This document shows, in pieces, positions 17,011 to 27,389 of a stretch of 64,000 nt of DNA (positions are counted from its first letter, which is position 1; each line of letters begins with the position of its first letter). The DNA is from Sphingobium limneticum (GTDB lineage Bacteria; Pseudomonadota; Alphaproteobacteria; Sphingomonadales; Sphingomonadaceae): contig NZ_VYPZ01000006.1 in assembly GCF_008710155.1 (NCBI RefSeq), positions 1-64,000 on the forward strand, written 5' to 3'. Made by a program: the position numbers and the translations under genes. The notes below the pieces were generated by a model. The model made no database searches, was not told the origin of the DNA, and worked only from the letters and a program-made list of their open reading frames with translations.

Positions 17011-18474
17011 ATGCGCCACGCCCTTTCCGTCTGCCTGACGCGCCTGAAGGCAAAAGCGATCTTCCGCCGGCTTGTCGCCTTTCTCACGCTCTGCGCCACC
17101 AGCTGCGGCATGACGCCCGCTCCCGCGCAGGCGCAGAGCTGGGCTGAGCACTGGTTCGACAATGTCACCTACACAAGCCCCGGCAGTTTTGAGGACCAGA
17201 CGCGCGGCTATGTAACCGCTGGTGGCATGTCGGGACGGATCGACGTTCATAATGACTATCTGATGAGCCTGACGCTGCCCAAGGTGAAGGCAGGCTGCGG
17301 TGGCATCGACATGTTCCTTGGCGGCATGTCCTTCCTTGATCCCGACTATCTCGTCGAGAAGCTCGAAAGCATCCTGCAGGCAGCACCCGCCGTCGCCTTC
17401 CAATATCTGCTCGAAACGCTCGACGAGAAGATGGGGAATATCATTTCGAAGATGGAGGCAGCCACCAATTATCTGAATAGCATTCAGGTCAATGACTGTC
17501 GACTTGCCAACCGCATGGTCCAGATCGCCAAGGGCGACGACAATATGTCCGGCATCATCGAGGAAATGACAGGCTACAAGTCGGTCAAGGAAGGCTACGC
17601 CAAAAGCTATCAGCAGAGCCGGGAGAAGATCCAGTCGAACGGCAATAATCCGACCGAGGATTTGCGCGATGCGCTCGCCAACTGCCCGGCCGAGGTGACC
17701 GAGATATTCCGGACGGGATCGCTTCTCTCTCACGCCGCCGGCCGGGTGGGTGCCGCCGACTGGGCAGGCGTCATGCGGGCGCGGGTGGGCGACGTCTATA
17801 TGCGCTGGGACGCGACCGACAAGGTGCCGCTCTTCTCCGCCATTCCGGCCTGTGCCGGGCAGGATAGCGAATCCTCCGACGACTTCCTGAGCGGCCGGGT
17901 CATGCGACGCGCGCTCAATATCCCCGCAACCAGCGCCGACTGCACCCGCGACGGCAGCAAAGGCGCGCTCACCCTTACCCGCGAGCGGATGACGGCCATT
18001 GCCGAGAAAATCCGCACGCGCGCGGCGCTGACCGCCGAGGAGCGGCAGTTCGTGGCCAATGTCCGGACCCTCCCCGTCTACCGGATGCTCGAATGGGGCG
18101 TCCGGCAGGATGTGGTGGATAGCGTCATCGCCGATACAGACGAACTGGTGGCGCTGACCCTTGCCTATCAGATGCTGAATGACCTCACCCGCAGCATCGA
18201 CTTTGCGCTGACCAACGCCGAGCGCGGCACCAATGCGGCAGGCGCGGCAGACAGCAGCAACGCCAATATCTGCCAGACGCGGATCCTCACCAAAGGGATC
18301 GAGCAACTTGGCGATCTGCGCGAAGAAGTGCTGCGGCAGCGCGCGCAGATGCGCCAATCCTATATCGCGGCGCTGGGATCGGCGAACCTTTCGACCAACT
18401 ATGCAGGCCTCATTCGCCAGCGCGACCGCGATGCCCGCGACGCCGCCGGCACCGCCACCAACCGCAATCGCTAA
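17011..18474 (+). CDS. traH: TraH, pilus assembly protein
   Basis: This frame encodes 487 residues with a long signal region (about 1-42). Motifs of the TraH family are present: an N-terminal YTSPGSFEDQTRGYVTAGGMSGRI, the cysteine motif AGCGGIDMFLGGMSFL, and downstream helices. A coiled-coil-like C-terminus holds ELGDLREEVLRQRAQM. TraH is a periplasmic or outer-membrane protein required for pilus extension. Sixteen bases separate it from traG. Confidence 0.93.
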   Translation: MRHALSVCLTRLKAKAIFRRLVAFLTLCATSCGMTPAPAQAQSWAEHWFDNVTYTSPGSFEDQTRGYVTAGGMSGRIDVHNDYLMSLTLPKVKAGCGGIDMFLGGMSFLDPDYLVEKLESILQAAPAVAFQYLLETLDEKMGNIISKMEAATNYLNSIQVNDCRLANRMVQIAKGDDNMSGIIEEMTGYKSVKEGYAKSYQQSREKIQSNGNNPTEDLRDALANCPAEVTEIFRTGSLLSHAAGRVGAADWAGVMRARVGDVYMRWDATDKVPLFSAIPACAGQDSESSDDFLSGRVMRRALNIPATSADCTRDGSKGALTLTRERMTAIAEKIRTRAALTAEERQFVANVRTLPVYRMLEWGVRQDVVDSVIADTDELVALTLAYQMLNDLTRSIDFALTNAERGTNAAGAADSSNANICQTRILTKGIEQLGDLREEVLRQRAQMRQSYIAALGSANLSTNYAGLIRQRDRDARDAAGTATNRNR

Positions 18475-18489
18475 GAGGGAGCCCTTCCC

Positions 18490-21400
18490 ATGCGCCTTGT
18501 CGTTCGCCTCGTTGCGATCCTCACCAGCCTTGCCATCGCTGAGCCGGCGCTCGCGCTGGAAGCCAGCTTTCATAGCTATGACGGCTTTGCCGAAACCGTC
18601 GATGCCTTCCGCCTCGTTTCCATGATCTTCGCCGATCCGCGCTATGAGACACTGGTGCTGATCGTGGCGGTCGTCGGCATGGCGCTGGGCGCTGTCCTCG
18701 CCATGGTACGCGGCACGGGCATGGGGCTTGTCGCCTTCGGCATCCAGATGCTGGTCGGAATCGGTCTCTTCGTCGGCCTCATTGCCACCACCGGCACGGT
18801 CCATATCTATGACCGTGTCCGCAACGCCTATCAGCCAGTGGGAGACGTTCCCAATCTCATCGTGCTGGTGGCAGGCGTCACCAACATGATGGAACGGGCA
18901 CTTGCCGAGACGATCGACGACAATACGCTCGATCCCCATGCGAAGCTCGAATTTGGCGCGGGCGGCCACGCCTTCGACCTGTTTTTGAACGCAGTCTCGC
19001 CGCGCGGCCCGATGACCGACAGCTTTCTCGATGCAACGGTCAAGGATTATGTCCGCCAATGCTATCCGGTCGCGCGCGTGTCTCCGGCCTATGGCGTCGA
19101 CGATGACCAACTCTTCCGGGCCAGTAGCGACCTACCGACCGCCTTTGCAGCGATGGCAGGCCCGTCGACCTTCAGCACGGTCTTTACAGCTTCGGACAAG
19201 GGCGGGACGACGGTCAGCTGCGAGGAGGCCTGGCCCCATATTGCCGATCGACTGTCTGATCCCAATATCTTCGAAAGCTATTCAGCGCAGGTCTGCGCCC
19301 GGACCGGCTATGACATCGCGAAGCCCGACCAGCTCGCCCGCTGTCGGGGCAATCTTGGCCAGATGGGCGACATGATGATGGGTACGCCGCTCACCGCCCA
19401 GGCGTTCCTTACCAACATCCTGCTTGGCAACAGCGTAGGCGATGTCCTCTTCGAAGATAGTCCCGCAACCGCCTCGCGTGTGATGGCGAACCGGGCCGTG
19501 GTATCGAGCGGGTTGGCGACCATGTCGACGGCCAACGAATGGTTCCCGACGATCCGCGCCGTCGTTTTCGGGATCATGCTTTTCATGGTGCCGGTGGCGC
19601 TTCTCTTCATCCTGACGCCGATCAACCTGCGGGCTGCAAGCTTTGCGCTCGGCCTCTTCGTGTTCGTGGCGCTATGGGGCGTGATCGATGCCGGCATCTA
19701 TCAGCTCACTCTTGGCCGGGCGACAGCGACGCTCGCCGAGATGCGGGCTAATCATCTGGCCGCCAACGCCTGGATGCTGGCGCCCTCGTCCGCCATGAAA
19801 GCGCTCGCCATCTTCGGCAGCTTCCGCACGGCAGGTGCGGGCCTTGCAGGCGCTTTCGTGTTCACGGTCTTCCGCTTCTCGGGCAATGTCTTTTCCTCCT
19901 TCACCGGTGGATCGCTTGGCGTCACGGCGCAGGCATCATCGGCAGCAGCGACCGTATCGACATCGGAAGGCTATGCATCGGCACTTGAAGCCCAGGCGTC
20001 CGCCACCGGCACCAGCGCGCGCCGCGCCGCCGCAGGCTCGTTCGGCGATTTTGGCGAGCGGTCCAGCTTTGGCGCCACGCGCAGCTTCGGCGCTGCCAGC
20101 GCGGTCGAGGGCGCGCATTCCGGCATGCCCGGTCAGGCCGCGCTGGGTCTCGGCGGGATCGATGCCGCCCGCGAATTGGGCGGTCTCGCGCCAGCGCTTG
20201 CTGGCCGTGATCTTTCCGACCCATCGGTCGAGAGCGCTGTGCAGGCGGCCGCCGCGACCGGCGCCATCCACAGCTTTGCCGAGAAGGACGCCCTCCGAAA
20301 ACTTGGCACGGGCTATTTTGGCGCGGGCCAGGGCGGCGAGAAGGCATTCGCCGCCTTCACCCAGAACTTTGTTCAATGGCGCGCTTTTGGCGACACCCGC
20401 GCCTATGACATGATGATGCAGGGAGCGACCCGGCATTTCGAGCGCGCGGGCTATTCTCCGCAAGATGCTGCGCTCAAGTCGAGCGGGCTGATTGCCGAAG
20501 CCCAGGCCGATCCGACCTTTGCCAAGCTTATAGCCAACAGCTTCTCTCAAGATGAGATGCTCCGGAACGAACTTACCGCCGCGCAGACGCAGGTGGGCGC
20601 GATGGAAGGCCGCCGAGACTATGCGGGCGATCAGATTGCAGTGGTCGAGCGCGGCAATGTCGCCACCGAACAGGCCCGGCGGACTGGCGGAAATGAGGGA
20701 CAGCGGTTCGCTGCCCGAATGCTTGGCCTGCCAGTCGATGAGATGAACCGCCGCATCTCCTTCATCAACGCCCTCTCCGGCGAAGCGCGCTCTACCGCCA
20801 TCTCTCAACTCTCCCGCGCTACTGGCCGTAGTGAGGCGCAGGTCATGCATGCCCTAGAGACCTATCGGGCGGCAAGCGAGGTCGGGATCGCCGACGGGGC
20901 AACCGCAGAGGCAGCCCGGGAGAGTACGAGCGTCTACGGCCGCACGCGAGAGGCCGCTGGCTACGATTTTGCCGAAAGGTCAGGCAAGCTCGATGCGCAG
21001 CGTGAGGTAGGTCATCACGGGACCCGCAGCGCGGCGCAGATCGGCGAGCAGCAAAGGCAGTCCGAGAATTTTGGCTTTGCGCAAGGTGCGGCGGCAGCCG
21101 GGATGTCGACGCGCGAGGCCGCCCGGCTGGATAGCTTCATACGAACTCTGAGCGATGGCGTGGGAAACCAGCTCGATATGGCGGAGGGCGGCGGCGAAGG
21201 AGTGGCAGACCGCGCGCGCAATGCCAGGATGACCAGCATCGTCGAGAAGGAGCGCCTGTCGCGCATGCAATCGCTCCTCAAGACAAATGGCATCGACATG
21301 ACCACGCGGCAGATCGCGATGGACCAGAATGGCGACTTCAGCCTCAACCTGACACCCACCACGGCGGCCCAGATGTGGAAGGCTGGCCTCCTAAACGAAA

Positions 21401-22218
21401 GCCAACTCGGCGCTATAGCCAATGGCGGCCATGCCCGCTTCAGCCTTGCCCATAACGATCTACTCGTCTCCAGCAGCGCCGGATTCGAGAAATCGGCGCG
21501 CAACGACACCAGCACGCGGTTCGAGGCCGGTAAGCAGGCTGGACCGGACACGATCGAGCACTTCATGGGCGGCGGCGCTGACGGCAAGACTGCGATGGCA
21601 AACTGGCTGCGGGGTGGGTTCGAAATGGACCGCAAGGGCAACTGGCGCCTCAGACCCCAGGTGGCAGATACGCTGCAGCGGGACATTCAGGCGGTCATGT
21701 CGCAAACAGGGTGGGAACGCGCAATCGCCCGCACTGCGCAGGATCAAAATTCGTTTCAGATATCGGTGAGCGGAGAAGTATCAGGTGGAACGGGCGCGGG
21801 ATCAGGTCGGACCGACAAATCTAAGCAGCACGGAGCCGCGTTCGGTCACACTGGTGGATCATTGGGTGTGTCAAGCCAAGAGGCAGGATCAACCAGTGAA
21901 ATCGTGAGTGCTCAGCTCAACATCGTAAACTTCGACGTCCGCCAAGCTCTTGCGAATGCGGAGCGCTGGGCAGCGCGGACAACAAATCCCGCTGAGGCAT
22001 TCTCCGGTAGGCTTGCGATGGAAATCCTCGGACCAAATGGACTGCGTAACAGCTATCTGGGCGACGCAGACAGTGGGCGGGGGACTGTCGATCTGACTGC
22101 CCCTGTCACCTCGCTCGAACAAAGCTCGTTGCTCAACAGCGGCAGGTTTTCGACCGACCTGAAGAAAGGCGCCTTTGACGGCGACCCGTCATTCAAGAAG
22201 GGTGGCGGTGGCGAATGA
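18490..22218 (+). CDS. traG: TraG, mating-pair stabilisation and entry-exclusion target protein
   Basis: This frame encodes 1242 residues. An N-terminal signal and several membrane helices (about 45-65, 75-95, 350-375, 380-405, 435-460) define the TraG_N domain. A long, Ala-rich, helical periplasmic or translocated C-terminus follows. This is F-type TraG, not the VirD4-like coupling ATPase of the same name; no Walker motifs are present. The N-terminus acts in pilus assembly and the C-terminus in mating aggregates and exclusion. From about base 21740 the codon use changes to a more AT-rich style, shared with the next gene, which hints at a swapped C-terminus. Confidence 0.93.
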   Translation: MRLVVRLVAILTSLAIAEPALALEASFHSYDGFAETVDAFRLVSMIFADPRYETLVLIVAVVGMALGAVLAMVRGTGMGLVAFGIQMLVGIGLFVGLIATTGTVHIYDRVRNAYQPVGDVPNLIVLVAGVTNMMERALAETIDDNTLDPHAKLEFGAGGHAFDLFLNAVSPRGPMTDSFLDATVKDYVRQCYPVARVSPAYGVDDDQLFRASSDLPTAFAAMAGPSTFSTVFTASDKGGTTVSCEEAWPHIADRLSDPNIFESYSAQVCARTGYDIAKPDQLARCRGNLGQMGDMMMGTPLTAQAFLTNILLGNSVGDVLFEDSPATASRVMANRAVVSSGLATMSTANEWFPTIRAVVFGIMLFMVPVALLFILTPINLRAASFALGLFVFVALWGVIDAGIYQLTLGRATATLAEMRANHLAANAWMLAPSSAMKALAIFGSFRTAGAGLAGAFVFTVFRFSGNVFSSFTGGSLGVTAQASSAAATVSTSEGYASALEAQASATGTSARRAAAGSFGDFGERSSFGATRSFGAASAVEGAHSGMPGQAALGLGGIDAARELGGLAPALAGRDLSDPSVESAVQAAAATGAIHSFAEKDALRKLGTGYFGAGQGGEKAFAAFTQNFVQWRAFGDTRAYDMMMQGATRHFERAGYSPQDAALKSSGLIAEAQADPTFAKLIANSFSQDEMLRNELTAAQTQVGAMEGRRDYAGDQIAVVERGNVATEQARRTGGNEGQRFAARMLGLPVDEMNRRISFINALSGEARSTAISQLSRATGRSEAQVMHALETYRAASEVGIADGATAEAARESTSVYGRTREAAGYDFAERSGKLDAQREVGHHGTRSAAQIGEQQRQSENFGFAQGAAAAGMSTREAARLDSFIRTLSDGVGNQLDMAEGGGEGVADRARNARMTSIVEKERLSRMQSLLKTNGIDMTTRQIAMDQNGDFSLNLTPTTAAQMWKAGLLNESQLGAIANGGHARFSLAHNDLLVSSSAGFEKSARNDTSTRFEAGKQAGPDTIEHFMGGGADGKTAMANWLRGGFEMDRKGNWRLRPQVADTLQRDIQAVMSQTGWERAIARTAQDQNSFQISVSGEVSGGTGAGSGRTDKSKQHGAAFGHTGGSLGVSSQEAGSTSEIVSAQLNIVNFDVRQALANAERWAARTTNPAEAFSGRLAMEILGPNGLRNSYLGDADSGRGTVDLTAPVTSLEQSSLLNSGRFSTDLKKGAFDGDPSFKKGGGGE

Positions 22219-22651
22219 TATAAAATGGATTTGACGGGTTCAACGGACTGCCAATCCAGTTAGAGCCTGACGCCGGGTCTAACGGATCGAATTCACGCAG
22301 CATACCAGAAGGCCCATAGCGCTTGCGACGCCGGGCAAAAAATTCTTCAGCATGCTCAGCTGAGGCAATATCCGGGTCGAATTCCGCTGTCGACAGCCAT
22401 GCTTTCAAAAAGCCATACGACAAGATTAGCGCTACAAGAGGTGGGAAGAAAAATACATTCACAAACCCTGCGAAGGCGGAACTAAAGAACGCCGAAAACA
22501 ATTCCACCCGGGAGGATGCGGCCATCGCTGCCCAATATATGGGAACCGCACTCCACCAAAGCCGAGCATATAAAGAGCGCCACAGCCAGTCACCAACTCT
22601 CAATCGGCAAAGATTATCATCGCATTTTATTTCTGGTTCATAAATAGGCAT
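22193..22651 (-). CDS. Membrane protein convergent with traG; candidate entry-exclusion protein
   Basis: This frame encodes 152 residues. The ATG on 22651-22649 has an AAGGTGA ribosome site. Two hydrophobic stretches (about 34-52 and 55-84, separated by SSRVELFS) suggest an inner-membrane protein with a charged C-terminal tail (EHAEEFFARRRKRY). GC is clearly below the operon average. I do not recognise the family by sequence. In F (traS) and SXT/R391 (eex), an inner-membrane exclusion protein of similar size is encoded next to traG and acts through the TraG C-terminus. The position and topology fit, but the opposite strand does not match those models. Confidence 0.55.
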   Translation of the reverse strand: MPIYEPEIKCDDNLCRLRVGDWLWRSLYARLWWSAVPIYWAAMAASSRVELFSAFFSSAFAGFVNVFFFPPLVALILSYGFLKAWLSTAEFDPDIASAEHAEEFFARRRKRYGPSGMLREFDPLDPASGSNWIGSPLNPSNPFYIIRHRHPS

Positions 22652-23108
22652 TTCAATTCACCTTCGATTGAATGCACATTTTTATCCGATACGAAAAAAT
22701 TGAAAACTAATTTCTTACCTACAGCTAACCCACCCCCCTTTATCTCCTCCCATCACGCTTCGTGTTTTGCTCTAAAACGACGGACAAGCGCGGATCGAAA
22801 AAAGTGGGTACAGCACCTTGAAATATTCAACGATCGCACCGCATTCAGACGCCAGCAAATTTAGTTTGTAAGATAACCCGATTGTAATTGACGTGATGTA
22901 GAAGATATCCATGACATTGAACAGCCACTAAAAGAGAATCTCAGTTGCAAATTTTCTTATATTTACGTAGCAATTTCATCGGAATTGCAAACACATACCT
23001 CAACGCAGTTCCGGCTATTTAATGGATTTGCCACAATCAAACTGGTGAATTTTCGATCTTCACAGGCCTCTTCAAGTCCCTCCATTACGACGTCAAGCGC
23101 CAGTAATT
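22652..23108. other. AT-rich non-coding stretch with one short open frame
   Basis: This segment is far more AT-rich than anything nearby and carries no gene of normal size. On the minus strand a 40-codon frame (23085-22963, starting MEGLEEACEDRKF) looks codon-like but has no ribosome site and may be a gene remnant. A short inverted repeat GCAATT/AATTGC lies at 22969-22987. The segment separates the conjugation operon from the broken cargo genes and probably marks foreign DNA or a decayed insertion. Confidence 0.4.
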
Positions 23109-23535
23109 TCAAACATTTTTTTTCGACCCCTCTGTCTTCCGATTAATACTTGCAACCCTGCCTCCAGGCGGACAACTTAGCGCCCCTACCGCTCGCATAA
23201 TTGCCTTCCTCAATCGGGGACGCCTGCTTTCCGCGTCGGGTGTTATGGATGTCCCAAACGGATTGGCGGCAGTCCACGCAGATGCCAAAGTTATGATGAG
23301 GGTTAGGAGAAAGTCTGCCGGATAATCGGTTCCAACATGGCCCGCATTCTGCGCTGCTCGTATGCGTCGCACTTGACTCGGGAGACTCAGAGCCTCTTCC
23401 AAAGGCCATTTTCTGGTCTGCTCTAGGCCATTCCACAGGACGAGCCGCATGAGATCAGGATGATCCATAGCGAAGTCGAAGAGCATGCCAGCATATTCGG
23501 AAAGATCGTCAGGGTCGAATTGAACGGTCTGGCTC
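23109..23535 (-). pseudogene. TetR-family regulator remnant (C-terminal half only)
   Basis: The frame reads QFDPDDLSEYAGMLFDFAMDHPDLMRLVLWNGLEQT and onward for about 130 codons. This matches the ligand-binding C-terminal domain of TetR regulators (pattern 'HP.LmRL..W..LE'). The DNA-binding helix-turn-helix that should precede it is missing: upstream, in the same frame, the DNA is the out-of-frame 3' end of the TonB receptor gene. It cannot make a working repressor. It joins the receptor near 23530, so one event broke both. Confidence 0.75.
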
Positions 23536-25494
23536 ACCGGGCAAGCGCGACGCATAATAATAGTCGGCGTCCGCCCGATGCGTATCAAACAGGTTGAGCA
23601 GATCGGCCGCGACCTCGAAACGGGCGAAATGTTTCGCCAGCCGTAGACTGACGACAGTCGTCGCCGGCCCGCGCGCGCTATTGTCCTCGACCAGAGGGCG
23701 CGGACCGACATAGCGCAGGCGCATCGCCCCTTCCCATCCATTCTGGCCGGTCGCGGTCAGCCCCAGCGATCCGGCCGATTCCAGCGCGTTGGGAATGCGA
23801 TCCGCGCCTGGCGCATCAACGAAACGGGCATGGTTGGTCGCGTAGATGGCATCGAGCGACAGCCAGGAAAGCGGACGCAGGAACAGCGTCGCCTCCCAGC
23901 CGCGACGACGGCTTGGCCCGGAAGGCTCGACCGTGCCATCATCCCCGGAATAGACCAGTTCACCAGCCGAACGGGTCCACCAATGGGTCAGCGTCAGGAT
24001 GCCCGGTCCGCGCTCGATCCGTCCCCCGACTTCATAGGCCGTACCGCGTGACAGGGCAGGTACCGCGTCCGATGTTGCCAATACGCCGCGCGCATCATTG
24101 GAATGAAAGCCCTGCCCATAATTGGCATAGAGTTCGACATGGGGAATGACGGTCCAGGCCGCGCTGAACTTGGGCGTGGCGATCGAAGCCCCCTTCCGCC
24201 TGTCTGGCGTCACCCCATCCCGCCCGTCGATGCGAAAATGATAATGATCGACCCGGCCGCCGCCCGACAGGGTCAGCCGATCGACCGGTCGCCAGCGCAG
24301 TTCGGCATAGCCGGCAATCGCGCTCTCGCGCACATTGGCGAGGCTGGTCGTGCCGATCCGCTGCCCGGCCTCACTATGGTAGAGCGCCAGATCGTCGATC
24401 CGGTCGCTACGCGCATCCGTACCAAGCGTCAGTTGCCAACGATCGCCCAGCGCGACCCGTCTTTGCAGCCGCAGGCCGAAGGTCCAGCGATCCTCCGCCT
24501 GCTCCAGTTCATCGCCATGAACAGGATCGTCAAGGAAGAAGGTGAAGTTGGAAAGCAGGTCGAAATGATAATGCTGGGCATAGAGGCTGACCGAAAAATC
24601 CTCATTCTCAAGACCCAGTGTCGCAATCTCGCGCCGGGTTTCGCCACGCAGATAGGGATCGAGGGTGCCGAACCGGTCCGCCACCTCAACGCCGATGGCG
24701 CGAACGGGGATCTGTTCGGTCGGTTGCCAGCTGGCGTCATAAAGCGACAGGCTGGCGCGCAGCATGCCCCAATCCGTGTCGGTGCTATATTTGACGAAGC
24801 CGGCATAATGGCGCAGCCTTTCCGGCAATTGCCACGGCCCGTTATTGGCGGAAAAATCGCCCGCGACCAGCAGGTCGCCCGGCCCCAGCGCAACCGATCC
24901 CACCGCCGCGATCCGGCGATAATCATAGCTGCCCGCTTCGACCGTCACGAACGGCCGGTCCACCCGGTCCAGCGTCCGCATGGAGGCTGCCGCGATCAGC
25001 GAGAAATCGCCGTCCTGCGCAGCATAGGGACCCTTACGATAATCAATCCGGTCGATCGTTTCCGGGATCAGGCCGTTGAGATCGAGATAACCCTGCCCAT
25101 GCGCGTGAGTGGGGAGGTTCATCGGCACGCCGTCGAGCGAGATACTGAAATCCGTGCCATGGTCGAGATTATAGCCGCGAATATAATATTGCGCCGCCTT
25201 GCCTCCGCCCGAATGCTGTACGGCGATCAGACCCGGCACCGCTTCGGCCAGTTCGCTCGTGCGCAATAGCGGCCGGGCGCGAATATCCTCGCCGGAAATG
25301 GCGCCGACGCTGGCGGAGAGATCGCGCCCGATCCGCCCCTCGGCCCGCGCCGTCACCACGATTGCCTCGCCCCCGGCTTCCCCATCCACCGCCTGCTGCG
25401 CCAGCGCAGGCGACATCGGCCATAGGCAGGCGAGGATCAACGCAATCGACAGAGCCGCCCGATCCTGATCCGCAATGCGGAAGGGAGACTTCAT
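23509..25494 (-). pseudogene. TonB-dependent receptor of the zinc-type operon, truncated at its 3' end
   Basis: The frame gives 661 residues from the ATG overlapping the DUF1826 stop (ATGA at 25494-25491). A signal peptide (about 1-32), a TonB-box-like EAIVVTA, a plug domain (about 45-160, with YYIRGYNLDHGTDFSISLDGVP) and most of the 22-strand barrel are present. The end reads LFDTHRADADYYYASRLPGEP, after which intact relatives continue for roughly 20-25 residues to a terminal aromatic. Here it runs into TetR-derived DNA and stops after DRSIRP. Loss of the last barrel strand usually prevents outer-membrane insertion, so it is probably non-functional. Confidence 0.75.
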
Positions 25495-26087
25495 GCAGGA
25501 GCGCTTTCCAACGCAGGATTGAGCGCGAAGAGCAGACGGGTCTCGCCGCTGGCAGCGACCGGCGGCGAACGATGCAGGATGCGCGGCTCCTCCGCCCATA
25601 GTCGCCCCTTGAACAGGCCGACCTCCCCCGGACACAGTTGCGCGATCGGGCCTTCGGTACCGGCATGAATCCATTGGGTGCCCGGCCCCACCAACGGCAT
25701 CAGCAGTCGCGCTGCGACATTGTCGGCATGAAAACGGCGACAGGCATCCGTTTCGATCACCTCCAACCGCAACCGCATGCGCGCACAATCCATGATTGCG
25801 GCAAAGCGCGCGGCGAGCATGCTAATCTCCTGCGACAGCGCCTGGTTCAGCCTGCCATAGCCGGCGTCCTCGATCAGAACTGGCAACGCATCGGCCAGGC
25901 CATCGGCGGCGACCACCTCGTCTATGTCATCGATCGCACCCCATTCCAGCGATGGCAGCGCCACCAGATCGTCCGGCATTGGCCGCTGCCACAGCGACAG
26001 ATGGACCTCTGACTCCCAGATGCGGGCAAGCACATTGGGATCGCTGTCGATCACTGCGCCTCTGTCGCAGGCGACCAGCACGCTCAT
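25491..26087 (-). CDS. DUF1826 protein of a zinc-limitation operon
   Basis: This frame encodes 198 residues starting [16 protein letters not shown]. The ATG overlaps the cobW stop (ATGA), which decides against a longer upstream frame. The conserved DUF1826 features are visible: [23 protein letters not shown] in the middle and a C-terminal [20 protein letters not shown]. This family is regularly found beside COG0523 GTPases and TonB receptors in predicted Zur regulons; its biochemical role is not known to me. It is followed by the receptor with another ATGA overlap. Confidence 0.85.
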   Translation of the reverse strand: MSVLVACDRGAVIDSDPNVLARIWESEVHLSLWQRPMPDDLVALPSLEWGAIDDIDEVVAADGLADALPVLIEDAGYGRLNQALSQEISMLAARFAAIMDCARMRLRLEVIETDACRRFHADNVAARLLMPLVGPGTQWIHAGTEGPIAQLCPGEVGLFKGRLWAEEPRILHRSPPVAASGETRLLFALNPALESAPA

Positions 26088-27307
26088 TCCGCCGCCTCCA
26101 TCTGCGGCTCCCAACTGGGGAAGGGATCGCGCAATCCGATCCACATGTCCGGGGTGAAGCGACTGACAGGCAGCAGTGCCGCGTCGAGCCGGCGACGGAT
26201 GCGGGCCTCATCCATGCCGATGCCGATGAACACCAGTTCCTGCCGCCGGTCACCCCAATGCTCATCCCAATGCCCGGCGACGAAATTTTCGAACCGGTCA
26301 TCATCGGGCCAGTGATTTTTCGGGATCGACGCCCACCAGCGCCCCATCCGCGCCGTCATGGTCTGCGCGCCCGCGACCGCCAGTTCGCCAACCCAGTCGG
26401 GCCGCGTCGCCAGCCAGAAATGCCCCTTGGCGCGCACCACTCCGTCCAGGCCGCCGTCGGTCAGGAAGGCATGAAGCTTTGCTGGATCAAAGGGCTGGCG
26501 TGCCCGATAGACGAAGCTTTCAATGCCGTATTCTTCGGTCTCCGGCTGATGGCTCGCATAGCCGTAAAGCTCCTTGGCCCAGAGCGGATGCTGCGCCGCC
26601 TTTTCCTCGTCGAACAAGCCGGTGTCGAGCATCGCGTCGAGCGGCACCTTGCCCTGGTCGCAGGTGATGATGCGGGCGTCGGCGTTGAGCGAGGCGACCA
26701 GTTTCTTCACGATCGCCAGCTGCTCCGGCGACACCGCGCTCGCCTTGTTGATGACGACGACATCGGCAAATTCGATCTGCTCGACCAGCAGGCCGACCAG
26801 ACTGCGATTATCATCCTCGCCCAGGCTTTCACCGCGATCGGCCAGAAAATCCTGGCTCGAATAATCGCGGAGCAGGTTGAGCGCATCGACCAGCGTCACC
26901 ATCGTATCGAGCCGCGCGACATCGCCCAAGCTCTCGCCCGCCTCATCCCGGAACGAGAAGGTCGTCGCGACCGGCAGAGGCTCGGAAATGCCGGTGCTCT
27001 CGATCACCAGACTGTCGAACCGGCCCGCCTCCGCCAACGCGCGCACTTCCTTGAGCAGATCGTCGCGCAGGGTGCAGCAGATGCAGCCATTGGTCATCTC
27101 GACCAGCGTCTCCTCGCTACGCGCCAGTGCCGCATCGCCGCCCCGCACGAGGTCGGCGTCGATATTCACCTCCGACATGTCGTTGACGATCACCGCGACT
27201 CGCCGCCCTTCGCGATTGGCGAGGATATGATTGAGCGTGGTCGTCTTGCCTGCGCCCAGGAAGCCGGACAGCACTGTGACGGGAAGTCGATTATCAGCGG
27301 AAGCCAT
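26084..27307 (-). CDS. COG0523 (CobW/ZigA-type) GTP-dependent metallochaperone
   Basis: This frame encodes 407 residues. The P-loop [15 protein letters not shown] (about 15-29), the metal-binding GCICC motif in [13 protein letters not shown] (about 73-85), the ESTGISEP switch region, the VINKAS nucleotide-base motif and a CobW C-terminal domain with HFWLATRP are all present. Members of this subgroup deliver or allocate zinc under starvation. The gene leads a three-gene minus-strand operon with DUF1826 and a TonB receptor, and a perfect inverted repeat sits about 19 bases upstream of its ATG. Confidence 0.92.
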   Translation of the reverse strand: MASADNRLPVTVLSGFLGAGKTTTLNHILANREGRRVAVIVNDMSEVNIDADLVRGGDAALARSEETLVEMTNGCICCTLRDDLLKEVRALAEAGRFDSLVIESTGISEPLPVATTFSFRDEAGESLGDVARLDTMVTLVDALNLLRDYSSQDFLADRGESLGEDDNRSLVGLLVEQIEFADVVVINKASAVSPEQLAIVKKLVASLNADARIITCDQGKVPLDAMLDTGLFDEEKAAQHPLWAKELYGYASHQPETEEYGIESFVYRARQPFDPAKLHAFLTDGGLDGVVRAKGHFWLATRPDWVGELAVAGAQTMTARMGRWWASIPKNHWPDDDRFENFVAGHWDEHWGDRRQELVFIGIGMDEARIRRRLDAALLPVSRFTPDMWIGLRDPFPSWEPQMEAAE

Positions 27308-27325
27308 ATTCTACCCTTGACTGTT

Positions 27326-27342
27326 ATGATACGGTATATCAT
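27326..27342. promoter_or_regulatory. Inverted repeat between cobW and merC genes; candidate Zur operator
   Basis: ATGATA-CGGTA-TATCAT is a perfect 6-5-6 dyad inside a longer AT-rich stretch (TGTTATGATACGGTATATC). Zur boxes of alphaproteobacteria are AT-rich dyads of the GTTAT...ATAAC kind, and the gene content downstream is that of a Zur regulon. It lies in an 82-base divergent gap, so it could control both directions. The assignment to Zur is inference. Confidence 0.5.
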
Positions 27343-27389
27343 CTCGATATCCAGTTGAGCGGCGCCTGTCCAGCGCCCGATGGAGACGC

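Noticed and set aside
16957..19110. Long minus-strand open frame (717 codons) opposite traH and traG
   Set aside because: It is antisense to two confident genes; the absence of stops follows from high GC codon use. No family features.
18490..22218. TraG as a VirD4-type coupling ATPase
   Set aside because: No Walker motifs and a membrane N-terminus of the F TraG type; the coupling protein must lie outside the window.
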